Origin: Martinezella dioscoreae
Lineage (GTDB): Bacteria > Pseudomonadota > Alphaproteobacteria > Rhizobiales > Rhizobiaceae
Assembly: GCF_009176305.1 (NCBI RefSeq)
Contig: NZ_BLAJ01000001.1
Span: 496,001 to 560,000 of the forward strand
Direction: 5' to 3'
DNA length: 64,000 nt
Below the pieces are notes generated by a model. The model was given only the letters and a program-made list of their open reading frames with translations, did not search any database and was not told the origin of the DNA. Shown here one piece after another: positions 16,131-25,673 of the stretch (positions within the stretch are counted from its first letter, which is position 1; every line of letters starts with the position of its first letter). The translations under genes were made by a program, and so were the position numbers.

Positions 16131-17174
16131 GTGAAATTTAATGCCATTTTGTGCGGGTGCGGAGCTATGTCCAAGGGCTGGCTCAGGGCTATCACCTCGA
16201 CGCCGGCGCTTGCCGAATCCATTCAGATTGTCGGTCTGGTCGATCTCGATCGGGCGGCCGCCGAAAGCCTTGCGAAAGAGTTTTCTCTCGACGGTGCCGT
16301 CATCGGCTCCGACCTCGCGGAGGTCATTGCCGCGACCAAGGCGGATCTGGTCTTTGATATCGTTATTCCGGCTGCGCGTTTCGGCGTGGTTTCGACAGCG
16401 TTGAAGGCCGGCTGCCATGTGCTGAGCGAAAAGCCGATGGCGACGTCGCTCGCCGAGGGCGCAGCGCTGATCGATCTGGCCGCTGAAGCTGGCAAGATCC
16501 ATGCCATCATCCAGAACCGCCGCTTCATCTCCGGCATCCGTCGCATGCGACGCTTTGTGGAGGAGGGGGCGATCGGCGAGCTGACGGGCGTCCATTGCGA
16601 TTTCTTCCTCGGCCCGCATTTCGGCGGTTTCCGCGAGGAAATGGACAATGTACTGCTGCTCGACATGGCGATCCATACCTTCGATGCCGCCCGCTTCGTC
16701 TCAGGTAAGGTGCCGCTCTCAGTCTATTGCATCGAAAAGAATCCGGTGGGCTCCTGGTACAAACATGGCGCCTCGGCGCATGCGCTCTTCGATTTTTCCG
16801 ATGATGTCGTCTTCAGCTATCGGGGGTCCTGGTGTGCCGAGGGCCGGCGTACGAGCTGGGAGAGCCAATGGCGGCTCACCGGCAGCAAGGGCATGCTGAC
16901 CTGGGACGGCGAAGAGAGTTTCGAAGCCGCTGTTGCCGGCAACGAGCCGGGTCTGCTGCATGGCTTCACGCCGATCGAGGTTCCCGGACCGAAGCATGAG
17001 GAGGAGACGCATGGCCATGCCAGCGTTATCGCCTCCTTCATCGAAGCGATCAAAACGGGCAAGCCGCCGGAAACGGCGAGCTCTGACAACATTCGCAGCC
17101 TCGCCATGGTCTTAGGCGCGATAGAGAGCGCCAAGACTGGCCGCCGCGTCGACATTTCAGCACAAGGACAATGA
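16131..17174 (+). CDS. Gfo/Idh/MocA family oxidoreductase
   Basis: 347 aa NAD(P)-dependent dehydrogenase, probably acting on a sugar or cyclitol. N-terminal Rossmann motif AILCGCGAMSKGWLRAI, the family motif SEKPMATSLAEG (Lys of EKP) and the C-terminal alpha/beta domain with DMAIHTFDAARF supplying the catalytic Asp/His. A GTG start at 16131 is chosen because AGGAGG lies five bases upstream; an in-frame ATG at 16107 has no ribosome site. First gene of the operon, four bases before the isomerase gene. Confidence 0.88.
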   Translation: MKFNAILCGCGAMSKGWLRAITSTPALAESIQIVGLVDLDRAAAESLAKEFSLDGAVIGSDLAEVIAATKADLVFDIVIPAARFGVVSTALKAGCHVLSEKPMATSLAEGAALIDLAAEAGKIHAIIQNRRFISGIRRMRRFVEEGAIGELTGVHCDFFLGPHFGGFREEMDNVLLLDMAIHTFDAARFVSGKVPLSVYCIEKNPVGSWYKHGASAHALFDFSDDVVFSYRGSWCAEGRRTSWESQWRLTGSKGMLTWDGEESFEAAVAGNEPGLLHGFTPIEVPGPKHEEETHGHASVIASFIEAIKTGKPPETASSDNIRSLAMVLGAIESAKTGRRVDISAQGQ

Positions 17175-17178
17175 CATC

Positions 17179-18072
17179 ATGACAAATCCGGCAAAGGCCA
17201 TCCGCATCGGCACGATGATCAGGGCGACGAACGAGGATGCCGCAGAGAATATCGCCAAGATCGCTGATCTCGGCTTCGAGAGCTTCGAGCCCTTCTTCTG
17301 GCAGACGACCAACGGCCAGAACCTTGCGGATCTCGGCAAGCGCTGCCGCGAGGCCATCGGCGACCGCGACATCACGATCTCGACTCTCGGCATGTTCGGC
17401 AATCCGCTCGAAGAGCGCGAGATGGACCTGCAGACGCTGCAAGGCTGGAAGGATTGCATCGACAATGCCCATCATTTCGGCGCAACCTGCGTTGCCGGCT
17501 TCACCGGCCGCATCCGCAACCAGCCGCTCACCGACAGCCTGCCGCGCTATAAGCAGATCTGGAGCGAGCTTGCCAAGCGTGCCGCCGACAAGGGCATCAA
17601 GATCGCCTTCGAAAACTGCGCCATGGACGGCAACTGGGCGACCGGCGATTGGAACATCGCGCATAATCCGGATGCTTGGGAACTGATGTTCAACGAGACT
17701 CCGGACGATAATCTCGGCCTGGAATGGGAGCCTTGCCATCAGATGGTCTATCTGATCGAGCCGCTGCCGCAGATCCGCAAATGGGCGAAAAAGATTTTCC
17801 ACGTCCATGGCAAGGACGCGACGATCCGTTGGGATGTCATCAAGGAACACGGCATCTTCGGCAAGGAGAAGTTCGTGTTCATGCGCACGCCGGGCTTTGG
17901 TGACAGCAACTGGACCGACATTATCTCCGAGCTGCGCTTGGCCGGCTGGTCCGGTTCCATCGATATCGAGGGCTGGCATGACCCGGTTTATCGCGATGCG
18001 CTCGAAATGACTGGCCAGGTTCACGGCCTGAACTATCTCAAGAGAAGCCGGGGTGGGGATTTCGTCGAGTAA
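17179..18072 (+). CDS. Sugar phosphate isomerase/epimerase family (AP endonuclease 2-like TIM barrel)
   Basis: 297 aa xylose-isomerase-like TIM barrel. Metal-ligand candidates are the Glu in IAFENCAMDGNW, Glu/His in LEWEPCHQMVY, His in FHVHGKDATIRW and Glu in IDIEGWHDP. Such proteins interconvert ketoses or act on inositol-type intermediates alongside Gfo/Idh/MocA partners. Coupled to the preceding oxidoreductase gene, so the two probably handle the imported sugar in sequence. Substrate unknown. Confidence 0.85.
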   Translation: MTNPAKAIRIGTMIRATNEDAAENIAKIADLGFESFEPFFWQTTNGQNLADLGKRCREAIGDRDITISTLGMFGNPLEEREMDLQTLQGWKDCIDNAHHFGATCVAGFTGRIRNQPLTDSLPRYKQIWSELAKRAADKGIKIAFENCAMDGNWATGDWNIAHNPDAWELMFNETPDDNLGLEWEPCHQMVYLIEPLPQIRKWAKKIFHVHGKDATIRWDVIKEHGIFGKEKFVFMRTPGFGDSNWTDIISELRLAGWSGSIDIEGWHDPVYRDALEMTGQVHGLNYLKRSRGGDFVE

Positions 18073-18127
18073 AGCGCGCATTTGCGAATCTGCATCGATT
18101 TAGGAGGCGAGTTGTGCGTTAATGAAG

Positions 18128-18154
18128 TGCCCGGAGCGTCTGATGTTTCGGGCA
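18128..18154 (+). promoter_or_regulatory. Hairpin in the operon between isomerase and binding-protein genes
   Basis: TGCCCG (18128-18133) pairs with CGGGCA (18149-18154) over a 15-base loop inside the 236-base gap before the substrate-binding protein gene. No T-run follows, so it is better read as an mRNA stabiliser or processing site giving extra binding protein than as a terminator. No gene is seen elsewhere in the gap. Confidence 0.3.
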
Positions 18155-18308
18155 GGACGGGTACCCAAACGGAGGAACTGCCGAGCGTCCGCTCCTTGTC
18201 CCAAGTGACAGGCGGGCGCTTGGTGCAGATAAGAGGAAAACGCCGATGGCAGCGCGGGCCATGTCATCGGACAGATACCGTCACGGTTCGCATGGTGGAG
18301 GAGAATAT

Positions 18309-19577
18309 ATGAATATTTTTTCGAAGCTGGCGATCACAGCCGGCATGTCGCTTCTGTTGGCTGCCGGTGTAGCGCAAGCCCAGAGCAAGACATTTAATGT
18401 CTGGTGGTTCGAACTGCCGGACACTTCGCAGGCCAAGGCCTGGACCAAGGCGCTCGAAGAGCTGAAAGCCAAGCATCCCGACGTCACGATCAATTTCGAA
18501 CAGAAGACATTCGAGCAATTGCAAAAGGCTGGCAGCCTCATCCTCAATTCGGATCAGGCGCCGGATGTGCTTGAATACAACAAGGGTAATGCCACTGCAG
18601 GTCTCGTTGCCTCGCAGGGGCTGCTGACGCCGCTCGACGATCAATTCAAATCGCGCGGCTGGGACAAGATCCTCAATGAAACCAATAGCCAGCTCAGCAA
18701 ATACGACGGCAACGGCATCTACGGTTCCGGTCCGATTATCGGCATCCCCGTCTATGGCGAATTCGTTTCGGTTTTCTACAATATCGACATGTTCCAGGCC
18801 AACGGCGTGAAAGTGCCGACCACGCTGGACGAGTTCGAAGTTGCGCTGGACACTTTCAAGAAGAAGGGCATTACGCCGCTTGCCTATGGTACGGTGGATT
18901 CCAACGCACAGCACCTCGTCTATACGCTTGCTCTGACGCAGGCTGACGACACCTGGGTCAAGAACTATCAGGGGCTCAAGGCACCGCTCGATACCAAACC
19001 CTTCCTGTTTGCCGCTCAGAAGATCGCCGACTGGGTGAGCAAGGGTTACATTTCGAAGGATTCGACCGGCCTCAAGGGTACCGGCGGCGCCGACAATCTC
19101 TTCTCGTCCGGCACAGCTCCAATGTTTGTCAGCGGCACCTGGAACAACGGCAATTTCGCGAGCTCGATCAAGACCTTCAAGTGGAGCCAGTTCATCTTCC
19201 CGACTCCGAAGTACAGCGTGGGTTCGACTGGTAACCTGTTCATGGTGCCGAAGAGCGCCAAGAACAAAGACCTTTCCTACGAGTTCATCGATCTCGTCCT
19301 GAGCAAGGAAAACCAGAACATGCAGGCCAATCTCGGTGGCGTTGCCATCGCTGCCGATCCGGCCTCGGTTACCGATGAGGTCGGCAAGCGCAACGTCGAG
19401 CTCTTCAACCAGATCTCCAGCAAGGGCGGCCTCGGCCTCTACCCGGACTGGCCGGTGCCCGGCTATTACGAACTGCTCATCCAGGCCACGACCGGCCTGG
19501 TCAACGGTTCGACCACGCCTGATCAGTTCGTGGCGCGCCTGAAGAAGGCCTATGACGACGTGCAGGCAGCGCAGTAA
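18309..19577 (+). CDS. Sugar ABC transporter substrate-binding protein (family 1)
   Basis: 422 aa periplasmic protein. Signal peptide MNIFSKLAITAGMSLLLAAG is cut after AQA. The mature domain begins with KTFNVWWFELPDTSQAKAW and shows the family-1 features: hinge-strand APDVLEYNKGNA and a Pro/Tyr-rich pocket region PIIGIPVYGEFVSVFYN. GGAGGAGA lies seven bases before the ATG at 18309. Upstream in-frame codons lack signal-peptide logic. Partners are the two permeases and the ATPase downstream. Confidence 0.93.
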   Translation: MNIFSKLAITAGMSLLLAAGVAQAQSKTFNVWWFELPDTSQAKAWTKALEELKAKHPDVTINFEQKTFEQLQKAGSLILNSDQAPDVLEYNKGNATAGLVASQGLLTPLDDQFKSRGWDKILNETNSQLSKYDGNGIYGSGPIIGIPVYGEFVSVFYNIDMFQANGVKVPTTLDEFEVALDTFKKKGITPLAYGTVDSNAQHLVYTLALTQADDTWVKNYQGLKAPLDTKPFLFAAQKIADWVSKGYISKDSTGLKGTGGADNLFSSGTAPMFVSGTWNNGNFASSIKTFKWSQFIFPTPKYSVGSTGNLFMVPKSAKNKDLSYEFIDLVLSKENQNMQANLGGVAIAADPASVTDEVGKRNVELFNQISSKGGLGLYPDWPVPGYYELLIQATTGLVNGSTTPDQFVARLKKAYDDVQAAQ

Positions 19578-19648
19578 CACCATCGGCGACAATCACAACG
19601 GCAAGACGGCTTTCCTGCCGCCTTGCCGTATCGGACTGGAGGATTTCG

Positions 19649-20554
19649 ATGGATAAGTCGAAGAGCGCCGGCAGGGCGGGGTACTATCTCTATATGATTC
19701 CCGGCGTGCTGGGGTTTGTTCTTATCGTGCTTGTTCCGCTGATTGCCAATTTCGCGATCAGCTTCACCACGTGGAAGGGCGGCGTCATCCCGCCGCGTTA
19801 TGTCGGTCTGGAAAACTATGCCAGGCTGCTTCAGGATACCGCTTTCTGGGGCTCCATCCAGCATACGCTTCTGTTCATCATCTCGATGACGATCGTGCCC
19901 ATCCTTTTGGGGCTGCTGCTGGCGGCAGTGCTGTTCGATTATATCAGCGCGCAATTCGGCGAGACATGGTCGAGCTTCTTTCGGGCAGGCTTCTATCTGC
20001 CGCAGATCCTGCCGCTCACCGCTGCCGGCGTGTTGTGGGCCTGGATTCTCAACCCCATCGGCATCATCAATGCCGTGCTGAAGGCGATGGGCCTCGATTT
20101 CATGGCGAAGAACTGGCTGGGGGATGCAAGCTATGCGCTCTGGGCGGTTTCGGCCGTCATCGTCTGGGTCCAGGTCGGCTATTGCCTTGTCGTGTTCATG
20201 TCCGGATTGGCACGCGTCGATCCTTCGCTCTACGAGGCCGCCGAGCTCGACAATGCGAGCTGGTTCGCGCGTTTCCGCGCCATCACCATCCCGATGCTGA
20301 TGCCAGAAATTTTCGTCGTCGCGCTGACGACGCTGATTGCGGCGCTAAAGGTCTTCGCACCGATCTATGTTCTGACGTCAGGCGGACCGGACAATGCGAC
20401 GACGGTTCCATCCTATCTGTCATATTACCATTTCTTTACGACGAACCGCGTCGGATACGCGGCAGCCATCGCGACGTTGCAGACGGTCATGACCATCATA
20501 CTCGGCATCGTTTTCCTGCGTATGCAGTCGAAGCAGGCCGAAGGAGGGCATTGA
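19649..20554 (+). CDS. Sugar ABC transporter permease (MalF-like)
   Basis: 301 aa with six predicted helices. The EAA loop reads YEAAELDNASWFARFRAITIPML, the ATPase contact site. The N-terminal helix GYYLYMIPGVLGFVLIVLVPL is typical of MalF/UgpA-type subunits. One base separates it from the second permease gene. Confidence 0.93.
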   Translation: MDKSKSAGRAGYYLYMIPGVLGFVLIVLVPLIANFAISFTTWKGGVIPPRYVGLENYARLLQDTAFWGSIQHTLLFIISMTIVPILLGLLLAAVLFDYISAQFGETWSSFFRAGFYLPQILPLTAAGVLWAWILNPIGIINAVLKAMGLDFMAKNWLGDASYALWAVSAVIVWVQVGYCLVVFMSGLARVDPSLYEAAELDNASWFARFRAITIPMLMPEIFVVALTTLIAALKVFAPIYVLTSGGPDNATTVPSYLSYYHFFTTNRVGYAAAIATLQTVMTIILGIVFLRMQSKQAEGGH

Positions 20555-20555
20555 G

Positions 20556-21431
20556 ATGGCAACGGCATCCTCGATTTCCACGCATGTCGCTTCGGCGGAA
20601 CATCGCGTAAGAAGGGGCTTCGGCCGCTGGGTCGTTCTGGGTATCCTGCTGGTTTTCCTGGCGGGCACCCTCTTTCCGTTCTTTCTTGCGGCAGTCAACG
20701 CCATCAAGACGCCCTCCGACTATGCCGCCAATGGTCCGCTTGCACTTCCGCACAGCTTCGATCTGACGGCGCTCAAGAACTTCTGGGCGACCGTCGATTT
20801 CCCCCGGAAGCTCTTCAACAGCGTTCTCATCAGCGGATGCACCGCCATTCTGGCCGTCGTCCTCAGTCTGCTGAATGCCTATGCCATCGGCATAGGGCGC
20901 GTACGAGGCGGGCAAGGGGTTCTCGTCCTGCTGCTGATTTCAATCATGGCGCCGCAGGAGGCATTGGTCTATCCGCTCTACTATATGTCAAAGCAGGTCG
21001 GACTGTTCGACTCGATGCTCTCGGTTATCCTGATCATCGGTGTGCTGCACACCGCATTCGGGACCTATCTTCTGTCTTCGGTGCTGGCGACCTTCCCGCG
21101 AGAGATCATCGAGGCGGCGCAGATCGACAATGCCAGCCGCTGGCAGATCCTCTGGATGGTGATCGTGCCGGTGCTCAGGCCGACGCTTGCGGTGCTTGCG
21201 ACCTTCTTCTTCATCTGGACCTGGAACGAGTTTCTGATCCCGCTGGTATTCCTCGTTTCCAATAACAACCAGACGGTCTCCGTCGCCATGGGCGTGCTGT
21301 CGGGCGCCAATACACAGGACCCGACGGCAATTGCCGCGGCTTCACTGCTCGGCATAACTCCTACGATCATCTTCTTCCTGATTTTCCAGCGGACCCTGAC
21401 GCGCGGTGTCGCGGTAGGTGCCGTCAAATAA
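20556..21431 (+). CDS. Sugar ABC transporter permease (MalG-like)
   Basis: 291 aa, six helices, MalG/UgpE-type. The EAA loop is IEAAQIDNASRWQILWMVIVPVL. It forms a heterodimer with the preceding permease. A 90-base gap with an AGGAGG site leads to the ATPase gene. No unusual features. Confidence 0.93.
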   Translation: MATASSISTHVASAEHRVRRGFGRWVVLGILLVFLAGTLFPFFLAAVNAIKTPSDYAANGPLALPHSFDLTALKNFWATVDFPRKLFNSVLISGCTAILAVVLSLLNAYAIGIGRVRGGQGVLVLLLISIMAPQEALVYPLYYMSKQVGLFDSMLSVILIIGVLHTAFGTYLLSSVLATFPREIIEAAQIDNASRWQILWMVIVPVLRPTLAVLATFFFIWTWNEFLIPLVFLVSNNNQTVSVAMGVLSGANTQDPTAIAAASLLGITPTIIFFLIFQRTLTRGVAVGAVK

Positions 21432-21521
21432 CCAATGCGGAAGCCCCGTTCGGCGACAGCGGCCGGGCGGCGCGATGAATGGCAAGTTCGATGAATTCGA
21501 TTTTTCCGCAGGAGGCGTAAA

Positions 21522-22610
21522 GTGGCAGGTATCAATATCAAATCCCTCACCAAGCATTTCGGTGCCGTGCAGGTTCTGAACGACATCGATCTGACGATCG
21601 AGCGCGGCGAGTTCGTTGTCTTCCTCGGCGGTTCGGGCTGCGGCAAGTCGACCTTGCTGCGCATGATCGCTGGTCTGGAGACGATCACCAGCGGCGAAAT
21701 CTGGATCGGCGGAAAGCGGGTCGACCAACTGCCGCCCGGCGAGCGCGGCGTATCGATGGTCTTTCAGTCCTACGCGCTCTATCCGCACATGACGGTTCGC
21801 GAGAACATGTCCTTCGGCTTAAAAAATATCAAAACGCCCAAGCACGAGATTGCAAGGCGCATTGAAGAGGCTGCGAAGATCCTGGAAATGCCGCATCTAT
21901 TGGATCGCAAACCCTCGGCACTCTCCGGCGGTCAGCGCCAGCGCGTCGCGATCGGCCGCGCCATCGTGCGCGAGCCTGACGTCTTCCTTTTCGACGAGCC
22001 GCTTTCCAACCTCGATGCCGGCCTACGCACACGTACGCGCGTGGAACTGGCGCAGCTGCATGAGCGGTTGGGCGCGACGATGGTGTTCGTGACGCACGAC
22101 CAGGTGGAAGCGATGACACTCGCCGACCGTATCGTGTTGCTCAACAACAAGAAGATCGAGCAGGTGGCAACCCCCGTCGAGATCTACACGCGCCCGGCGA
22201 CGCGCTATGTCGCCCAGTTCGTCGGCTCGCCCGGCATGAACTTTATCAACATAGCCGGCCTGGATGAAGCGGGCGGGCTGGCAACGGCGACCTTGCCGGA
22301 TGGCTCTGTCATCAAAACGGCTGTCGCGCTTAACGGCCTTGCTAATTCCGGACTGACGCTTGGCATCCGCCCGGAGCATCTGGTCGTGACGACGGCGGAG
22401 AAGGGTGATATCGGCGGCCAGGTCGAGACTGTGGAGCGCCTGGGCGACCGTTCGCTCGTTCATGTCCGGCTCAAGGATGGATCGAAGATCATCGGTACCG
22501 ATCCCGGCATGACGACGATTACGACCGGCTCGCCGATCGCCTTCGCCGTGGAGGCAACCAAGGTCAGCATCTTCGACGAGAAGGATGCGGCACATCATTC
22601 CGTAAACTGA
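21522..22610 (+). CDS. Sugar ABC transporter ATP-binding protein (MsmK/UgpC/MalK type)
   Basis: 362 aa ATPase. Walker A GGSGCGKST (near 37-45), Q-loop VFQSYALYPHMTV, signature [17 protein letters not shown], Walker B VFLFDEPLSNLD, H-loop VTHDQVEAM. The C-terminal 120 residues form the MalK-type TOBE/regulatory domain (TLGIRPEHLVV). A GTG start at 21522 has AGGAGG upstream. It completes the transporter encoded by the preceding genes. Confidence 0.93.
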   Translation: MAGINIKSLTKHFGAVQVLNDIDLTIERGEFVVFLGGSGCGKSTLLRMIAGLETITSGEIWIGGKRVDQLPPGERGVSMVFQSYALYPHMTVRENMSFGLKNIKTPKHEIARRIEEAAKILEMPHLLDRKPSALSGGQRQRVAIGRAIVREPDVFLFDEPLSNLDAGLRTRTRVELAQLHERLGATMVFVTHDQVEAMTLADRIVLLNNKKIEQVATPVEIYTRPATRYVAQFVGSPGMNFINIAGLDEAGGLATATLPDGSVIKTAVALNGLANSGLTLGIRPEHLVVTTAEKGDIGGQVETVERLGDRSLVHVRLKDGSKIIGTDPGMTTITTGSPIAFAVEATKVSIFDEKDAAHHSVN

Positions 22611-22705
22611 GGAGGAAACAACACAAGATCATCCACAAGCAATTAGGCCTAGACACTACCGATTAGAGCGTTGACGAAACCGTCCAACTGGTATGTTATG
22701 TCGCC

Positions 22706-23269
22706 ATGTCCACCGCCCACCATAGAAAGAAGCAGCCCTTGTTCGTCCGCCAGCAGTTGCTGGAGGTGGCGGCGCGGCTTGCTTCCGAAAAGGGGATGAC
22801 GGCGGTGACGCTGGATGCCGTTTCCGGCGCCTCCGGTGTCAGCAAGGGCGGCTTGCTGCATCACTTCCCCAGCAAGAACATGCTTCTGGAAGCACTGTTC
22901 GACAGCCTGCTTGAGCGGCTGGATGCGGCGATCGAGGAAGCGATGCGTGCCGATCCGTTGCCGCATGGCCGCTTTACCCGCGCTTATCTGCATGCCTGTC
23001 TGGCGCTGCGCGATCAGCCGCAGGGTACGAAGGACTGGGCACAGGTGACGATGGTGTTGCTCACCGAACCGCAATTGCGGCAGCGATGGCATCAGTGGGT
23101 GCGCGAGCGCAGCGAGGAATATGTCGGCACGGACTCCTCGGTGGATGCGGCAATCGTCAGATTGGCGGCCGATGGGATCTGGCTTGCCGACCTGCTCGGC
23201 AGTCACGACATGGACGAGAGTGCCCGTCAAAGGCTGATCGACCGGCTGATCGAGCTCACGCAGCTCTAG
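22706..23269 (+). CDS. TetR/AcrR family transcriptional regulator
   Basis: 187 aa. The N-terminal HTH (about 13-60) reads QLLEVAARLASEKGMTAVTL and GVSKGGLLHHFPSKNMLLEAL. The C-terminal ligand domain resembles the TetR_C_6/BetI-like subgroup. Nineteen bases separate it from the SMR efflux gene, so it most likely controls that pump as an autoregulated operon repressor. Confidence 0.88.
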   Translation: MSTAHHRKKQPLFVRQQLLEVAARLASEKGMTAVTLDAVSGASGVSKGGLLHHFPSKNMLLEALFDSLLERLDAAIEEAMRADPLPHGRFTRAYLHACLALRDQPQGTKDWAQVTMVLLTEPQLRQRWHQWVRERSEEYVGTDSSVDAAIVRLAADGIWLADLLGSHDMDESARQRLIDRLIELTQL

Positions 23270-23288
23270 CCCTATCGGAGATAATGGA

Positions 23289-23630
23289 ATGGCGAACGCA
23301 TCGGTCTATGCAATGCTGCTGGTCGCGATCGTGCTTGAAGTGATCGGCACGACGGCATTGCAGATGTCGCAGCAGTTTACGCGTCTCGGCCCGACGGTCG
23401 TTCTCGTGGTCTGCTACGCGGCAGCGTTCTATTGCCTTTCGGTAACGTTGCGGGTCATCCCGGTGGGCATCGCCTACGCCATCTGGAGCGCGCTTGGCAT
23501 CGTGCTGATTTCGATGGTGGGCGTGGTGCTTTTCCGGCAGAAACTCGATCTCGCCGCGATCATCGGTCTCGCATTGATCATCGTCGGCGTGCTCGTCGTG
23601 AACCTCTTTTCAAAATCCGTGTCGCACTGA
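23289..23630 (+). CDS. Small multidrug resistance (SMR/EmrE family) transporter
   Basis: 113 aa with four helices. The essential membrane-embedded glutamate is seen in the first helix (LLVAIVLEVIGTTALQ, E17 region), and the helix-3/4 motif GIAYAIWSALGIVLIS with the conserved Trp is present. These dimeric proton antiporters export quaternary ammonium compounds or guanidinium. The Gdm/Qac subtype is not resolved. Co-transcribed with the TetR gene. Confidence 0.9.
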   Translation: MANASVYAMLLVAIVLEVIGTTALQMSQQFTRLGPTVVLVVCYAAAFYCLSVTLRVIPVGIAYAIWSALGIVLISMVGVVLFRQKLDLAAIIGLALIIVGVLVVNLFSKSVSH

Positions 23631-23666
23631 AAACAGAGGTGTTGTTCATGGTTGTTTTTGGCTTTG

Positions 23667-23680
23667 TCAAATCGCTTTGA
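23667..23680. promoter_or_regulatory. LacI-type operator 1 upstream of thuA-like gene
   Basis: TCAAATCGCTTTGA is an inverted repeat with five-base arms (TCAAA/TTTGA). It shares half-site sequence and right-hand flank (CGCTTTG-A-CGCAT) with operator 2, about 69 bases further on. Confidence 0.45.
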
Positions 23681-23735
23681 ACGCATTATGTCTTGCGCTG
23701 GATAGGCTGATGGAGGCTTGAAATACGGCGCTTTT

Positions 23736-23749
23736 CCAAAGCGCTTTGG
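23736..23749. promoter_or_regulatory. LacI-type operator 2 upstream of thuA-like gene
   Basis: CCAAAGCGCTTTGG is a perfect 14-bp palindrome 46 bases before the thuA-like ATG, of the form CAAA-GCGC-TTTG recognised by many LacI-family repressors. It differs from the CGTAAACGTTTACG operator at 16072, so a different regulator, not encoded nearby, is expected. Confidence 0.55.
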
Positions 23750-23794
23750 ATCGCATAACCTATTCAATCCTAATGGTATTAGAGGAGTGCCGTA

Positions 23795-24580
23795 ATGACT
23801 ATTCGTGCCGTCGTTTGGGGCGAGAACATTCATGAGCAAACAAACAAGGTCGTCGCCGAGATCTATCCGGAAGGCATGCATAACACCATCGCCAAGGCGC
23901 TGAATGCCGATGCAGGCATCGAGGCTACCACTGCAACGTTGCAGGAGCCGGAGCATGGTCTCAGCGAAGCCCGCCTGAAAGACACCGACGTCCTTCTGTG
24001 GTGGGGGCACAAGGACCACGGCGCCGTCAAGGACGAAATCGTCGAGCGCGTGGCAAAGCGGGTGTGGGAAGGCATGGGCCTCATCGTACTGCATTCGGGC
24101 CATTTCTCCAAGGTCTTCAAGCGCCTGATGGGTACGCCCTGCGCGCTGAAGTGGCGCGAAGCCGGTGAGCGTGAGCGCCTCTGGGTCATCAATCCCCGCC
24201 ACCCGATCGCAGCTGGCCTCGGTGAGCATTTCGAGCTGGAGAATGAGGAAATGTACGGCGAACAGTTCTCCGTTCCGGAGCCCCTGGAAACCGTGTTCAT
24301 CTCCTGGTTCCAGGGCGGCGAAGTCTTCCGCTCGGGCATGACCTGGCGCCGCGGCGCCGGCAACATCTTCTATTTCCGTCCCGGTCACGAGACCTATCCG
24401 ACCTATCACAACGGTACGGTTCAGAAGGTTCTGATCAATTCCGTGAAATGGGCTCATAACCCGCTCGGCACCCAGGCCAGCATCCATGATGCGCCAAATG
24501 TGCCGGTCGAAAAGGCACTGGAGCCGATCGTCGAACGCGGCCCGAAACTGCACCAGGCCGGCGAAGCCGGTTATCGCTGA
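23795..24580 (+). CDS. ThuA domain protein (trehalose utilisation family)
   Basis: 261 aa cytoplasmic class I glutamine-amidotransferase-like fold. [20 protein letters not shown] at the N-terminus and [17 protein letters not shown] plus [19 protein letters not shown] in the middle are typical ThuA segments. In S. meliloti thuA-thuB are needed for catabolism of trehalose-type disaccharides via 3-keto intermediates. AGAGGAG lies upstream of the ATG and a ThuB-like gene follows eight bases later. No dedicated transporter sits beside this pair, so it may be a paralogue with another substrate. Confidence 0.88.
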   Translation: MTIRAVVWGENIHEQTNKVVAEIYPEGMHNTIAKALNADAGIEATTATLQEPEHGLSEARLKDTDVLLWWGHKDHGAVKDEIVERVAKRVWEGMGLIVLHSGHFSKVFKRLMGTPCALKWREAGERERLWVINPRHPIAAGLGEHFELENEEMYGEQFSVPEPLETVFISWFQGGEVFRSGMTWRRGAGNIFYFRPGHETYPTYHNGTVQKVLINSVKWAHNPLGTQASIHDAPNVPVEKALEPIVERGPKLHQAGEAGYR

Positions 24581-24588
24581 GGTATCAG

Positions 24589-25632
24589 ATGCGTCTCATA
24601 GTAGTTGGCACGGGCGGCATGGCGAAGAACCATGTGGAGCATTTCGCCCGCATTCCTGGCGTCGAAATCGTCGGCGCCGTCGATACGGATGCGACGAGGC
24701 TCACCGCCTTCTGCGATACGTTCGATATCAAGAAGCGCTTTTTGTCTTTGGACGAGGCGCTGGCCTGGGGTGAGTTTGATTCGGTGACCAACGTCACGCC
24801 GGACAAGGCTCATAATCCGACGACGCTTCCGCTGCTCGCCGCCGGCAAGCATGTTCTCTGCGAGAAGCCTCTCGCGGAGAATTATGAAAAGGCTCTGGAG
24901 ATGACGGAAGCTGCCGAAAGGGCAGGGGTCGTCAACATGGTCAATCTGACCTACCGCAATGTCGCGCAGCTGCAGAAGGCGCGCGAGATGGTGATTTCGG
25001 GCGAGATCGGCACGGTCAAGCATGTGGAGGCGTCCTACCTCCAGAGTTGGCTCGTGTCCAAGGCCTGGGGCGACTGGCGCAGCGAGTCCAAGTGGCTTTG
25101 GCGCCTGTCGACCGGTCATGGCTCGAACGGCGTTCTCGGCGATATCGGCATTCACATCCTCGACTTCGCCGCCTATGGCGCCGCGACCGATATCGATCAT
25201 GTCTTTGCCCGTCTCAAGACTTTCGCAAAAGCGCCGGGCGAGCGCATCGGCGAATATACGCTCGATGCCAATGACAGCTTCTCGATGTCGGTCGACTTCG
25301 CCAACGGCGCGCTCGGCGTCGTGCATGCGAGCCGGTGGGCGACAGGACATCTGAACGAGCTGAAGCTCCGCATCTATGGCGAGCGCGGTGGCCTGGAGGT
25401 GTCCCATAGTCCGAACGGTTCGGAACTGCGGGGTTGCCTTGGCGATGACACGGAAACAGCGACGTGGAGGGTGCTTGAAGTACCGCCGGTTCCGACCAAC
25501 TATCAGCGTTTCGCCGAAGCTGTCATGAACGGCAGCAGCCAGGACCCAAGCTTCCGCCATGCAGCCAACTTGCAGCGCGTGCTGGATCTTGCCATGGTGA
25601 CTGAAGTTGAACGGCGCGAACTGAAGGTCTGA
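24589..25632 (+). CDS. Gfo/Idh/MocA family dehydrogenase (ThuB-like)
   Basis: 347 aa. N-terminal Rossmann motif VVGTGGMAKNHVEHFAR, EKP motif VLCEKPLAENYEKAL and catalytic segment GDIGIHILDFAAYG. Its position directly after the thuA-like gene makes a ThuAB-type pair acting on a sugar or 3-keto-sugar. It is distinct from the oxidoreductase at 16131. Substrate not determinable. Confidence 0.87.
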   Translation: MRLIVVGTGGMAKNHVEHFARIPGVEIVGAVDTDATRLTAFCDTFDIKKRFLSLDEALAWGEFDSVTNVTPDKAHNPTTLPLLAAGKHVLCEKPLAENYEKALEMTEAAERAGVVNMVNLTYRNVAQLQKAREMVISGEIGTVKHVEASYLQSWLVSKAWGDWRSESKWLWRLSTGHGSNGVLGDIGIHILDFAAYGAATDIDHVFARLKTFAKAPGERIGEYTLDANDSFSMSVDFANGALGVVHASRWATGHLNELKLRIYGERGGLEVSHSPNGSELRGCLGDDTETATWRVLEVPPVPTNYQRFAEAVMNGSSQDPSFRHAANLQRVLDLAMVTEVERRELKV

Positions 25633-25673
25633 TATCATAGTCAGCCTTCGGGCAACGCCTTGGGAGTGCACGC

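Noticed and set aside
18082..18312. Small rightward frame before the sugar-binding protein gene
   Set aside because: No ribosome site and no recognisable content; it overlaps the real start of the binding protein.
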